64,000 bases of DNA from Paenibacillus_AB hodogayensis (GTDB lineage Bacteria > Bacillota > Bacilli > Paenibacillales > NBRC-103111): the NCBI RefSeq assembly GCF_039536325.1, contig NZ_BAAAYO010000008.1, positions 558,001 to 622,000 of the forward strand, read 5' to 3'. Both the position numbers and the translations under genes were made by a program. Shown here in pieces: positions 9,256 through 18,258 of this stretch. Under the pieces are notes generated by a model. The model was not told the origin of the DNA and searched no databases. It was given only the letters and a program-made list of their open reading frames with translations. How positions within the stretch are numbered: position 1 is the stretch's first letter; every line of letters starts with the position of its first letter.

Positions 9256-9283
9256 ACCCCCAAGCGGCGCTTGGGGGTTTTTT
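9256..9283 (+). terminator. Rho-independent terminator of rpsD
   Basis: ACCCCCAAG pairs with CTTGGGGGT around a short GC loop, followed by six T. Confidence 0.92.
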
Positions 9284-9289
9284 GCCGCT

Positions 9290-10546
9290 TCAGACAAGCC
9301 GGATTTTGACGAACCTCCGTTTTCCGACCTGCACGATATCTCCTTCCGCCGCACATACCGGCTCGTTCGGATCGGTCAGCTTCCGTTCGTTCAGCTTGAC
9401 AGCGCCTTGTGCAATGCTGCGCTTCGCCTCTCCGTTCGACTCCTGCAAGCCGAGCGCCACTAGCAGATGCGCCGCGCGAATCTCGCCTCCGGTCAGTTCG
9501 GAAGCGGCCAAATCCGCCTCCGGGATATCGTCGGGCAGCGCCCGTTCCCGGAACACGGTGACGAAGTGACGCTCTGCTTCCGCGGCCGCCTCTTCGCCGT
9601 GGTACATCCGCACAAGCGTATGCGCGAGAAGCATCTTGGCGTCGCGCGGATGAACGGTTCCGTCCGCGAGACCATCGCGCAAGCGTGCCAACTCCTCCTC
9701 CGGCAAATCCGTCGCCAGCTCAACATATTTCAGCATCAAGCCATCGGGGACGGACATCGCCTTTCCGTACACTTCGTTCGGGTGCTCGTCAATGCCGATA
9801 TAATTGCCTAGGCTTTTGCTCATTTTCTGCACGCCGTCCAGCCCTTCGATCAAAGGAAAAATCAATGTCGCCTGCGGCCGCTTGCCGTATTCCTTCTGGA
9901 GCGTGCGACCCATCAGCACATTAAACTTCTGGTCCGTGCCCCCGAGCTCGACGTCGCTCTCCAGCTCCACGGAATCGTAACCCTGCATAAGCGGGTAAAA
10001 AAACTCGTGCACCCCGATCGGCTGTCCGCCGGAGTAGCGCTTGGTGAAATCGTCGCGCTCCAGAATGCGGGCCACCGTCACTTTCGCCGCCAGCTCGACG
10101 ACTTCGGCGAAATTCAGCTTGCCGAGCCAAGCCGAATTATAGTAGACCGTCGTCCGTTCCGGGAGAAGCAGCTTGAACAGCTGACGCTGGTACGTTTCCG
10201 CATTGCGCCGCACCTCTTCCTCCGACAACTGCCTGCGCGTTTCCGATTTGCCTGTCGGATCACCGATCCGGCCGGTAAAGTCCCCGATAATAAGCTGCAC
10301 CTCATGGCCGAGATCCTGAAACTGCCTCAGCTTGCGCAGCACGACCGTATGGCCGACGTGCAGATCGGGTGCCGACGGGTCCATCCCGAGCTTGACCTTG
10401 AGCGGCACACCGGTCAACAGCGAGCGGGCGATACTCTCCTTCATGTCTTCCTCCGGCACGATTTCGACTGCGCCCCGCCGGATGATGTCATATTGACGGA
10501 GAGCCTCCCGCCGCTGCCGCTCGTCCAATCGATTCCACTCTTCCAT
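9290..10546 (-). CDS. tyrS: Tyrosyl-tRNA synthetase (TyrZ-like class)
   Basis: 418 aa. It charges tRNA-Tyr with tyrosine. Class I signatures are LHVGH at 62-66 and KMSKS at 241-245, and a C-terminal S4-type RNA-binding domain covers about 355-418. The overall motifs resemble the TyrZ branch rather than the classical B. subtilis TyrS, which has HIGH. The start is the ATG at 10546 with GAGGAGG upstream; the frame stays open through the leader to 10819, but that extension is T-box RNA. Expression is controlled by the tyrosine T-box directly upstream. Confidence 0.96.
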   Translation of the reverse strand: MEEWNRLDERQRREALRQYDIIRRGAVEIVPEEDMKESIARSLLTGVPLKVKLGMDPSAPDLHVGHTVVLRKLRQFQDLGHEVQLIIGDFTGRIGDPTGKSETRRQLSEEEVRRNAETYQRQLFKLLLPERTTVYYNSAWLGKLNFAEVVELAAKVTVARILERDDFTKRYSGGQPIGVHEFFYPLMQGYDSVELESDVELGGTDQKFNVLMGRTLQKEYGKRPQATLIFPLIEGLDGVQKMSKSLGNYIGIDEHPNEVYGKAMSVPDGLMLKYVELATDLPEEELARLRDGLADGTVHPRDAKMLLAHTLVRMYHGEEAAAEAERHFVTVFRERALPDDIPEADLAASELTGGEIRAAHLLVALGLQESNGEAKRSIAQGAVKLNERKLTDPNEPVCAAEGDIVQVGKRRFVKIRLV

Positions 10547-10931
10547 CTTTGATGCCCTCCTCTGGTTTATTTTGGCGATAGTCGGGTAAAACAAAAAAAG
10601 CATTCCGTCCACAAAGGGACGGGAATGCTTGGCCCGCGGTACCACCCTAATTAAAGCTTCACCGTCCGGATGCGGCCTGCAGGAGTGCCTCAGGCGCACA
10701 GAAACGGGAAATTCGCTTTCACTTGGCATGATAACGGGATGAACCCGGCGAAAGCTCGGCGCGCCTGACGCACGCTTGCCTTCCGCAGCTCCGGACCGTA
10801 ATTCGGACAGGAAACGCATACCGGCTCGCAGCGGCCGCCGGTTCTCTGAGATGCGTTTGTTCCTTCCCTACTCGCTTCGGCCATGCCGAAAGCAGCCCAT
10901 CCTAGCTTATTTTTTAATGTAAATTTGATTG
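10547..10931 (-). promoter_or_regulatory. Tyrosine T-box riboswitch upstream of tyrS
   Basis: The minus strand carries the hallmark T-box (10634-10652, AATTAGGGTGGTACCGCGG) followed by an attenuator hairpin (10593-10630) and T7. Upstream, AAACGCAT/ATGCGTTT and ACCGGC/GCCGGT form a stem I arm. A UAC triplet (10798-10800, inside GAATTACGG) lies where the specifier loop is expected, matching tyrosine. Uncharged tRNA-Tyr would stabilise the antiterminator and switch tyrS on. Confidence 0.93.
10593..10630 (-). terminator. T-box attenuator hairpin
   Basis: AAGCATTCCCGTCC pairs with GGACGGAATGCTT (one bulge), followed by a T7 run on the minus strand. It is mutually exclusive with the antiterminator that uses the T-box bases. 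Confidence 0.9.
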
Positions 10932-10937
10932 ACACCA

Positions 10938-10967
10938 GTTATAACATACCCCCTCGGAAAAAGTCAA
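10938..10967 (-). promoter_or_regulatory. tyrS T-box promoter
   Basis: On the minus strand TTGACT and TATAAC are 18 bases apart, with an upstream TG giving an extended -10. It overlaps the upstream part of the divergent pbp promoter. Confidence 0.7.
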
Positions 10968-10980
10968 ACGGATAAAGATG

Positions 10981-10989
10981 TGGTATAAT
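10981..10989 (+). promoter_or_regulatory. Extended -10 promoter of the class A PBP gene
   Basis: TGGTATAAT is a perfect extended -10. The region 17 bases upstream has only a weak -35 and overlaps the tyrS -35, so the two divergent promoters may interfere with each other. Confidence 0.6.
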
Positions 10990-11019
10990 ATGAACGTTAT
11001 GCCTAAGGAGGATAGATGA

Positions 11020-14000
11020 ATGACCGAGGACTTATCGAACAAGCCAGCCGCTGGACGCGGAGGCACGTGGAGAAAAGCGGGGCGCATAACCCTGGTCACC
11101 CTCAAATGGATATTCGTCACTGGAATCATAGTAGGGTTTTTGGGGGCGGGCGCCGCGTTAGGCTATGTTAGCGCTCTTGTAAAGGATGACCCGGTTCGGC
11201 CGCAAGATGAAATATTGGAAAGAATTAACGAAAACGACATTACCGGCTTTGTTTATTTCAACGACGATTTGCCGATCGGCCAACTCCGATCGGAAGAAGA
11301 CCGCCGTCCGGTCGGCATCCAGGAAATCCCCGATGTGGTCAAGAACGCCGTCTTGGCTATAGAGGACCATGAGTTTTACGAACATTACGGCGTCAATCTG
11401 AAAGCTTTCACCCGGGCCGTCACACAGAAGCTGACCAATGCCGATGTACAGACCGGGGGCAGCACGATTACCCAGCAGGTCGCCCGGCGGGTATTCCTGA
11501 CGCTCGACCGCAACGACAACCGCAAAGCCAAAGAAATTTTTCTGGCTCTGCGTCTGGAACGGCTCTTATCCAAAGATCAGATTTTACTGGCATACCTGAA
11601 CAAAATTCCTTACGGAAACGGCTCGTCCGGCTACAACATCTACGGCATCAAAGCGGCGGCCAAAGGCATCTTCAACATCGACGACCTGAATCAGCTCAAC
11701 GTCGCGCAAGCCGCGTATTTGGCCGGGGTGCCGCAGCTTCCTTCGAAGTATTCGGCCTTTACGAGCCGCGGAGAGCTGGACGAGAAAGCGTTCGGTTCCG
11801 CGGTAGAGCGGTCGAAGCTCGTGTTGAAGCGGATGTTTGAAGAAGGCGTTATTACGCAGCAGCAATACGACGAAGCGCTAGCCTTCGATCTTCGCGGCTC
11901 GCTGGCCAAATCGGAGCAGAAAGCGTACAATACATACCCGTACCTGATGCTTGAGGTCGAGCGCCAAACAGCGGATATACTGGCCAAGCTGGCCAATCCG
12001 GATTTGAAGCGGGATACGAAGGAAGGCCAGGAGCAGTATGCGGAGGCCCTTAAGCAGGCGCGCGAGGATCTGCTCCGCAAAGGCTATCATATTTACACGA
12101 CAATCGACAAAACGCTGTATGACGAAATGCACGTGATCTCCGACAACAAGGACAACTTTACGCCGGACGATCCGACCAAAGGCATGGAGCAGATCGCCGC
12201 GATTGCGCTGGATAACAAGACAGGCGCGATTCTGGGGATGATCGAGGGGCGCGACTTTTACAAGGAACAGATGAATTTGGCGACCCAAATGACTCGTCAG
12301 CCGGGGTCCACGATGAAGCCGATCGCCGCCTACATTCCGGCTATCGATAAAGGCGCCATCTCGCCGGCCACCATAATCGACGACGTTCCGGTCATCTTGA
12401 AGGATTATTCCAAAGGATTTCACTTGCCGGAAAACTGGGACAACGACTTCCACGGCCTCGTCACGGCGCGGCATGCGTTGAATCAGTCGTACAACATCCC
12501 GGCGATCAAAATCTTTCTTGATGTCGTTGGCATTAACGCAGCATGGGATTTTGCCAAAAAGCTCGGCATCACTACGCTGGAGAAGAGCGATTACGGCGCG
12601 CAAACCGGGGTAATCGGCGGCCTGTCCAAAGGGGTTTCGGTCGAAGAACTGACGAACGCGTTCAGTTCCATACCGAACAAGGGCGTATTCACCGACGCCT
12701 ATCTGATCCGTAAAATTACGGATTCCGAAGGCAAAACGGTATACGAGCACCAGTTGCAGCCGGTTACCGCCTTTTCCGAGGAGACCGCTTATCTCATCAC
12801 CGATATGATGAAGACGGTCGTCAGTTCGGGAACCGCAACGCTTTTGAAAAAAGACTTCAAATACTACAACAAAGTGCCGATCTCCGGTAAAACCGGGTCG
12901 ACGCAAAACGACGCCGATGCCTGGTTCGTCGGCTACTCTCCGGATATTACGGTCGGTGTCTGGGCCGGCTACGACCAGCAGAAATTTACGCTGAAGCAGA
13001 CCGGCTGCAACAAGAACAGCGAACTCGGCTGCGGAACGCAGCGCGCCTTGAAAATCTGGGCCAAAGTGATGAACGCGGCCGTAGAGAAACGTCCGGAGCT
13101 GCTGCCGACCAAGGAATTCACCAAGCCGGCCAATATTGTGAGCATGACCGTGTCCGCCTACTCCGGCAAGCTGCCGAACGAGCAGACGACCAAGGCCGGC
13201 AAGACGAATACGGATATTTTCAACAAAAAGTTCATTCCGACCGAGGAAGATCAGACTCTGATCACCCAAAAGTATGTAACGTTCGACGGCAAAGTGTATT
13301 TGCCTCAGCCGGGCACGCCGGCCGATATGGTACTGGAGAAAACGGTAGTAAAGCGCGAAAAGTCGATCGCGGACATCATCAAGCAGATCGAAGCGCTGCT
13401 TCCGCAATTGCCGGCCAACAACAGGCCGTCCATCGCCCACTACTACCCGCTGGACTACGAGAACGATGCGGCCTATACGGTCGATCCGCGCGTGGAGGAC
13501 GGTCAAGTGCCTAACTCTCCGGGGGGTCTGACGCTGAAGAAGGTCGGCACCGCCAACGAGATTACGTTCCAGGAGGCCGGCAATCCGGATATCGTCGGAT
13601 ACCGGTTGTACAAAGCCTCCTCCGCTCCCGGCACGTTCCAGCGCGTCTCCGGCAAAGTCGTGCTGACCGGTCAGGATCTGCAATTCACGGATATTCCTTC
13701 CGGACAGTCCAAGGTCGGTTACTACGTAACCGCCGTAGACGTGGCCGGTAAGGAATCTAAGCCGAGCAAAGCCGTCATGTCCGACGGCACTGTGTTCGAT
13801 CTGGCTTCGCCTCTCGATCCGTTCAACGCCCCGAACGGACAGAACGGCGGCGCTCCGGGCGACAAGCCGGGCGACAATAAACCGGGAGACGACAAATCGG
13901 GGAACAAGCCGTCTGACGGCAAACCGGGCGACAAACCCGGCGATAGCAAGCCAGGAGACAGCAAACCTGGGGACGGCAAGCCGGGCGATACCGCCAAAAC

Positions 14001-14277
14001 GCCACCGACCATACCGAAAAACGTCAGCATCAAGCCGTCCGGCACCAGCATCGAAATCAACTGGTCGGCCAATGCGAAGACGGAAAACGTCAAACGGTAC
14101 GACATTTATTTCAGCGATAAGGAAGACGGCACGTTCAAGAAGCTGCAGTCCAGCACCTCGAACAAACTGAACTATTACGCGCTCGTGTACGACGGCTGGT
14201 ACCGGGTGGTCGCCGTTAACGACGCAGGCGAATCGAAGCCTTCTCCCGCCGTTCCTTACAAGCAAAAGAAGCCGTAA
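11020..14277 (+). CDS. Class A penicillin-binding protein with fibronectin-like tail
   Basis: 1085 aa, bifunctional peptidoglycan glycosyltransferase/transpeptidase at the outer face of the membrane. One TM helix lies near 22-50. The GT51 domain has EDHEFYEH (Glu115) and GGSTITQQ (147-154). The transpeptidase motifs are S430TMK433, S490YN492 and K624TG626. The C-terminus is an unusual extension: a fibronectin-type fold (about 835-925), a low-complexity linker of repeated PGD/KPGD units (about 945-990), and a second FN3-like domain (about 995-1080). Start ATG at 11020 with AAGGAGG. Class A PBPs beside tyrS occur in other Bacilli. Confidence 0.95.
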   Translation: MTEDLSNKPAAGRGGTWRKAGRITLVTLKWIFVTGIIVGFLGAGAALGYVSALVKDDPVRPQDEILERINENDITGFVYFNDDLPIGQLRSEEDRRPVGIQEIPDVVKNAVLAIEDHEFYEHYGVNLKAFTRAVTQKLTNADVQTGGSTITQQVARRVFLTLDRNDNRKAKEIFLALRLERLLSKDQILLAYLNKIPYGNGSSGYNIYGIKAAAKGIFNIDDLNQLNVAQAAYLAGVPQLPSKYSAFTSRGELDEKAFGSAVERSKLVLKRMFEEGVITQQQYDEALAFDLRGSLAKSEQKAYNTYPYLMLEVERQTADILAKLANPDLKRDTKEGQEQYAEALKQAREDLLRKGYHIYTTIDKTLYDEMHVISDNKDNFTPDDPTKGMEQIAAIALDNKTGAILGMIEGRDFYKEQMNLATQMTRQPGSTMKPIAAYIPAIDKGAISPATIIDDVPVILKDYSKGFHLPENWDNDFHGLVTARHALNQSYNIPAIKIFLDVVGINAAWDFAKKLGITTLEKSDYGAQTGVIGGLSKGVSVEELTNAFSSIPNKGVFTDAYLIRKITDSEGKTVYEHQLQPVTAFSEETAYLITDMMKTVVSSGTATLLKKDFKYYNKVPISGKTGSTQNDADAWFVGYSPDITVGVWAGYDQQKFTLKQTGCNKNSELGCGTQRALKIWAKVMNAAVEKRPELLPTKEFTKPANIVSMTVSAYSGKLPNEQTTKAGKTNTDIFNKKFIPTEEDQTLITQKYVTFDGKVYLPQPGTPADMVLEKTVVKREKSIADIIKQIEALLPQLPANNRPSIAHYYPLDYENDAAYTVDPRVEDGQVPNSPGGLTLKKVGTANEITFQEAGNPDIVGYRLYKASSAPGTFQRVSGKVVLTGQDLQFTDIPSGQSKVGYYVTAVDVAGKESKPSKAVMSDGTVFDLASPLDPFNAPNGQNGGAPGDKPGDNKPGDDKSGNKPSDGKPGDKPGDSKPGDSKPGDGKPGDTAKTPPTIPKNVSIKPSGTSIEINWSANAKTENVKRYDIYFSDKEDGTFKKLQSSTSNKLNYYALVYDGWYRVVAVNDAGESKPSPAVPYKQKKP
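13850..13990 (+). repeat. KPGD-type coding repeats in the PBP linker
   Basis: Imperfect 12-18 base units encode KPGD, SKPGD and GKPGD in tandem, forming a flexible, charged spacer between the two FN3-like modules. Confidence 0.85.
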
Positions 14278-14314
14278 CGCGCATTCCGGATAGAACCGAT
14301 TATGCACCAATGAA

Positions 14315-14347
14315 ACAGCCCGAGCCTTCGATGAAGGCACGGGCTGT
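14315..14347. terminator. Hairpin between pbp and acsA (weak bidirectional terminator)
   Basis: ACAGCCCG and CGGGCTGT plus an inner GCCTTC/GAAGGC form a strong stem between convergent genes. It lacks a long T run on either strand. Confidence 0.5.
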
Positions 14348-14371
14348 TCGGCGTTAACGGCTTTCTTCTTT

Positions 14372-16096
14372 TCAATCCTCGATCGTCGACAGGTCGCCGG
14401 TCGGCAGACCGAGCTCCCACGCCTTCAGCACGCGGCGCATGATTTTGCCGCTGCGCGTCTTCGGCAGCTTGTCCTTGAACTCGATTTCACGCGGCGCGGC
14501 ATGAGCGGCCAAGCCTTCCTTGACGAATTTGGCGATATCCGCCTTCAACTCGTCGCTCGGCTCGATTCCATCCCGCAGCGAGACAAACGCTTTGATGATC
14601 TCTCCGCGGAGCGGGTCCGGCTTGCCGATCACGCCCGCTTCCGCGACGGCCGGATGCTCGACCAGCTTGCTTTCCACCTCGAACGGTCCGACTCGCTCGC
14701 CGGACGTGTTAATCACGTCGTCGACGCGGCCCTGGAACCAGAAATAGCCGTCTTCGTCCATGTAGGCCGAGTCGCCGGATACGTACCAGCCCTGCAGACG
14801 GAAATACTCTTCATATTTGGACGGGTTGTTCCAAATTTTGCGCATCATCGAAGGCCAAGGCGTCTTGATCGCCAGATTGCCCATCCGTTTCGGCGGCAGT
14901 ACGTTTCCTTCATCGTCGACGATAGCGGCGTCGGTGCCCGGGATCGGCTTGCCCATGGAACCCGGCCGGATGTCCATGCTCGGGTAGTTGCAGATCAGCT
15001 GACCGCCCGTCTCCGTCATCCACCACGTATCGTGAATGCGCTGCTTGTACACGTGCATCCCCCAGCGAATTACCTCGGGGTTAAGCGGTTCTCCTACGCT
15101 CAGCACATGGCGCAGGCTGGACAGATCGAACTGCTCCACGATATCGTCGCCGGCGCTCATCAGCATGCGGAACGACGTCGGCGCGCTGTACCAGACGGTT
15201 ACCTTGTTGCTTTCAAGCGTCGCGTACCAGTCCTGCGGCTTGAAGCGGCCGCCTCGGATCACGTTTGTTGCCCCGTTAAGCCAAGGCGCGAACACCCCGT
15301 AGCTCGTTCCGGTTACCCACCCGGGATCGGCGGTGCACCAGTATATGTCGTCGGCCTTCAGATCGAGAACGATTTTGCCGGTATAGTAATGTTGAATCAT
15401 GGCATTGTGGGCGTGAAATACCCCTTTCGGCTTGCCGGTCGATCCCGACGTATAATGCAGAATGAGCCCGTCCTCGCGGTCTACCCATTCGATGTCGAGC
15501 TGATCGGACGCCTGTCCCATCTCCGCGTGAAAATCAGCTTGTCCCGGTCCTGCTTCGATTCCGTCGCCGACCAGAATGACGTGCTTCAGGTGCGGCAAAT
15601 CGGCCACGGGCACCCGGGGCAGCAGCGCAGGCGTGGTGACGATCGCGACAGCCTCGCTGTCCTCAAGCCGATCGCGTACCGCCTGCTCCATGAACGCCTC
15701 GAACAGCGGGCCGACGATGGCTCCGATCTTGATCGTGCCAAGCAGCGCGTAGTACAGCTCCGGAGAGCGCGGCATGAAGATGAAGACGCGGTCTCCCTTC
15801 TGCACGCCCAGCTTGCGGAGCACGTTGCCGAACCGGTTGGACCGGTCGCGCATCTCTCCGTAGGTGACCGTTTCGCTGCGTGTCGCGTCGCTATACAGCA
15901 GTGCGGCCTTGTGCCGCAGCCCGGCCTCGGCGTGCCGGTCGATGGCCTCGTAGGCCATATTAAGCTTCCCCGTCGTATGCCATGTAAAATGCTTCTCTGC
16001 GTCCGTCCAGGAAAACGTGCGGCGGGCCTCCTCGTAGCTTCCCAGATTGGCGTCCTGCGAGACGGCCCGGATGATTTCGTCTTGCTCGGTACTCAT
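14372..16096 (-). CDS. acsA: Acetyl-CoA synthetase
   Basis: 574 aa, close to the 572 of B. subtilis AcsA. It converts acetate, ATP and CoA to acetyl-CoA via acetyl-AMP. The adenylation motif YTSGSTGKPKG and the C-terminal PKTRSGKIMRR loop are clear; the catalytic lysine is about Lys551, the residue that AcuA-type enzymes acetylate to switch the enzyme off. Start ATG at 16096 with GGGAGGG. It is divergent from acuA-acuC, the enzymes that reversibly inactivate it, and has a cre site in its leader. Confidence 0.97.
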   Translation of the reverse strand: MSTEQDEIIRAVSQDANLGSYEEARRTFSWTDAEKHFTWHTTGKLNMAYEAIDRHAEAGLRHKAALLYSDATRSETVTYGEMRDRSNRFGNVLRKLGVQKGDRVFIFMPRSPELYYALLGTIKIGAIVGPLFEAFMEQAVRDRLEDSEAVAIVTTPALLPRVPVADLPHLKHVILVGDGIEAGPGQADFHAEMGQASDQLDIEWVDREDGLILHYTSGSTGKPKGVFHAHNAMIQHYYTGKIVLDLKADDIYWCTADPGWVTGTSYGVFAPWLNGATNVIRGGRFKPQDWYATLESNKVTVWYSAPTSFRMLMSAGDDIVEQFDLSSLRHVLSVGEPLNPEVIRWGMHVYKQRIHDTWWMTETGGQLICNYPSMDIRPGSMGKPIPGTDAAIVDDEGNVLPPKRMGNLAIKTPWPSMMRKIWNNPSKYEEYFRLQGWYVSGDSAYMDEDGYFWFQGRVDDVINTSGERVGPFEVESKLVEHPAVAEAGVIGKPDPLRGEIIKAFVSLRDGIEPSDELKADIAKFVKEGLAAHAAPREIEFKDKLPKTRSGKIMRRVLKAWELGLPTGDLSTIED

Positions 16097-16122
16097 GCGA
16101 TCCCTCCCGTTAAAGGCGATTT

Positions 16123-16136
16123 TTTAAACGCTTTCA
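16123..16136 (-). promoter_or_regulatory. cre site (CcpA operator) in the acsA leader
   Basis: TGAAAGCGTTTAAA on the minus strand matches the cre consensus TGWAANCGNTNWCA at all but one fixed position. It lies about 55 bases downstream of the predicted acsA start of transcription and upstream of the ribosome site, so a roadblock mechanism is likely. acsA of B. subtilis is known to be CcpA-repressed. Confidence 0.75.
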
Positions 16137-16190
16137 CAAGATTGTGCGCCGTGATGAACGAGCCAAGGTTGAACGTTTTGTGGCAACCCT

Positions 16191-16196
16191 ATTATA
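16191..16196 (-). promoter_or_regulatory. acsA -10 element (extended)
   Basis: TGGTATAAT on the minus strand is a perfect extended -10; the -35 is weak. It lies about 95 bases from the acsA start, giving the leader that holds the cre site. Confidence 0.6.
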
Positions 16197-16222
16197 CCAT
16201 AATGGAAATGCGCTTACATTGC

Positions 16223-16251
16223 TTTTCATTGCTGCGTCAATCTGATATAAG
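16223..16251 (+). promoter_or_regulatory. acuA promoter
   Basis: TTTTCA and TATAAG with 17-base spacing and a TGA just before the -10 face away from the acsA promoter. Confidence 0.45.
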
Positions 16252-16303
16252 TACCTTAGGGGCTTTCAATAGAACGACCCATCCGGAAAGGAGAAGCCTG
16301 TTC

Positions 16304-16936
16304 ATGGAGCACCGTAAACTGTATCACTCCAACGAGATCGAGTTTGAAGGCAAAACGCTGCTGGTGGAAGGACCGGTTCATCCGGATCACCTGCGGTCGC
16401 TGCGCATGCATCCCGACCTGGACGCCTTCCGGCGTCCGAACGAGCAGCACGAAGCTCTGGTCGAAATCGCCGGCTTGCCCGAAGGACGCATCATCCTGAC
16501 CCGCGACGAAGCGACAATCGTCGGATATGTCACGTTCCACTACGCCGACGAGATGGAGCGATGGTCCGAAGGCAACATGGAAGACTTGCTGGAGCTTGGC
16601 GCAATCGAAGTGGCTGACGACTACCGGTCGATCGGCTTAGGCAAAAAAATGATCCGGCTCGCCTTTCTGGAGGACCAGTTGGAGAACATGATTGTGTTCA
16701 CGACCGAATATTATTGGCACTGGGACTTGAAAGGAAGCTTGTCCAACGTCTGGGATTATCGCAAAATGATGGAGAAGCTGATGAAATCCGTGGATATGGT
16801 GTGGTTCGCTACCGACGATCCTGAAATATGCTCCCATCCCGCCAATTGCCTGATGGTCCGCATCGGCAAGCAAGTCCCGCTTTCCTCGGTGGAAAAATTC
16901 GATACGATCCGTTTTCACCAACGGTTCATGTTTTAA
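16304..16936 (+). CDS. acuA: Acetyltransferase AcuA (inactivates AcsA)
   Basis: 210 aa, the same length as B. subtilis AcuA. It is a GNAT-fold protein that acetylates the catalytic lysine of acetyl-CoA synthetase. A GNAT acetyl-CoA-binding segment is visible at DDYRSIGLGKKMIRLAF, and the C-terminal half has family motifs such as FTTEYYWHWDL. The start is the ATG at 16304 with AAAGGAG; a much longer open frame upstream is antisense to acsA. acuC starts 20 bases after the stop, so the pair is an operon. Confidence 0.95.
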   Translation: MEHRKLYHSNEIEFEGKTLLVEGPVHPDHLRSLRMHPDLDAFRRPNEQHEALVEIAGLPEGRIILTRDEATIVGYVTFHYADEMERWSEGNMEDLLELGAIEVADDYRSIGLGKKMIRLAFLEDQLENMIVFTTEYYWHWDLKGSLSNVWDYRKMMEKLMKSVDMVWFATDDPEICSHPANCLMVRIGKQVPLSSVEKFDTIRFHQRFMF

Positions 16937-16956
16937 GCAAACGGAGGAAATGGCTT

Positions 16957-18138
16957 ATGAGCACAAACGCGGTATATGTCTTCCACGAGAACGAGCTGCA
17001 GTACCGCTTTAACGATACGCACCCGTTCGATCCGGAGCGGCTGCTCATGACCCGCGACCTTCTGGAGAAGTCGGGAGCGCTGGATCCTTCGCAGTTTCGC
17101 AAGCCCCGCAAGGCGACGAATGCCGACATTCGCCGGGTGCATACTGCGGAATACGTGGCGGAGGTTCAGGCGCTCAGCGCGCTCCGGCCTTCGGAGAAAG
17201 CGATTGCCGATGCCGAGCGCTTCGGCCTTAACACCGAGGACACCCCTTTCTTTCCCGACATGCACGACATCACCTGCCAAATCGCCGGAGGCTCCATCGA
17301 AGCGGCCGATCTGGTCATGTCCGGCCAGGCTCTTCATTCGCTCCATTTGGGCGGCGGGTTGCATCATGCTTTGCCCAATAAAGGGGCCGGATTTTGCATC
17401 TACAACGATGCCTCGGTCGCAATCGCTTACATTCGCGAGCATTATGACGCCAAAGTGCTTTACGTCGATACGGACGTTCACCACGGGGACGGGGTGCAGT
17501 GGTCGTTCTATCACGATCCGCACGTCTGCACGCTGTCGTTTCACGAAACCGGCAAATATTTGTTCCCGGGCACAGGCGCGGCGAATGAACGCGGAGAAGG
17601 CGACGGCTACGGCATGTGCGTCAATATCCCGGTAGAGCCGTACACCGAGGACGATTCGTGGCTGGAAGGCTTCAATGAAGCGCTGGACCGCGTCGTCCGA
17701 TTCTTCCGGCCGGACATCATCATCAGCCAGCACGGCTGCGACGCCCATGCGCTGGACCCGCTGGCCCACGTGCATTGCAGCATGCGCATTTACCGCGAGA
17801 TGCCGGCCACGCTGCACCGGCTGGCCCATCAATATTGCGGCGGGCGCTGGGTCGCTCTCGGCGGAGGCGGCTACGACATATGGCGTGTCGTTCCCCGGGC
17901 GTGGGGCATGCTTTGGCTGGAGATGACCGACCACCCGCTGGCGTCCAGGCTTGCCGCCGAGCCGAACCTGCCGCTGCCCGAATCGTGGCTGACGGAATGG
18001 ACCAAGAAGAGCCCGCTTGAGCTTCCCCACACCTGGCTCGATCCGGTACACGACTGGACGCCGATCCCGAGGCGGAGCGCCATCACCGAGACGAACCGCC
18101 GAACTCGGGAAATCGCTTTGATGTACGTGCCCGAGTAG
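16957..18138 (+). CDS. acuC: AcuC, class I HDAC-like deacetylase
   Basis: 393 aa. It is a zinc-dependent deacetylase of the histone deacetylase superfamily that reactivates acetylated AcsA. Zinc and catalytic motifs are visible: GGGLHHALPNKGAGFCIYND, DTDVHHGDG, HGCDAHALDPLAH and GGGGYD. Start ATG at 16957 with ACGGAGGAAA. It follows acuA directly; acuB (CBS/ACT protein), which lies between them in B. subtilis, is absent. Confidence 0.95.
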   Translation: MSTNAVYVFHENELQYRFNDTHPFDPERLLMTRDLLEKSGALDPSQFRKPRKATNADIRRVHTAEYVAEVQALSALRPSEKAIADAERFGLNTEDTPFFPDMHDITCQIAGGSIEAADLVMSGQALHSLHLGGGLHHALPNKGAGFCIYNDASVAIAYIREHYDAKVLYVDTDVHHGDGVQWSFYHDPHVCTLSFHETGKYLFPGTGAANERGEGDGYGMCVNIPVEPYTEDDSWLEGFNEALDRVVRFFRPDIIISQHGCDAHALDPLAHVHCSMRIYREMPATLHRLAHQYCGGRWVALGGGGYDIWRVVPRAWGMLWLEMTDHPLASRLAAEPNLPLPESWLTEWTKKSPLELPHTWLDPVHDWTPIPRRSAITETNRRTREIALMYVPE

Positions 18139-18173
18139 AAGCGGCTCGGAAATCGGATCGCTTGCAACAACCC

Positions 18174-18209
18174 AAAAGCGCAGCCCCAGATGCGGGCTGC
18201 GCTTTTGAC
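18174..18209. terminator. Bidirectional terminator between acuC and mtnN
   Basis: AAAAGCGCAGCCC and GGGCTGCGCTTTT form a perfect 13-bp stem with a 7-base loop, bounded by A and T runs usable on both strands. Confidence 0.93.
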
Positions 18210-18258
18210 TCGTTTTCGACCGGTCGCCGAACGGACAGGACAGTCCGGCGCGGTACGT

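Noticed and set aside
10690..10935. 81-residue minus-strand open frame
   Set aside because: Lies inside the T-box leader RNA and has no ribosome site.
11878..14340. 820-residue open frame on the minus strand
   Set aside because: Antisense to the class A PBP, whose transpeptidase motifs and ribosome site are certain; the antisense protein has no family features and is a product of GC-rich codon bias.
14501..16303. Long N-terminal extension of acuA on the plus strand
   Set aside because: It runs antisense through acsA; the real acuA start is the ATG at 16304 with its own ribosome site.
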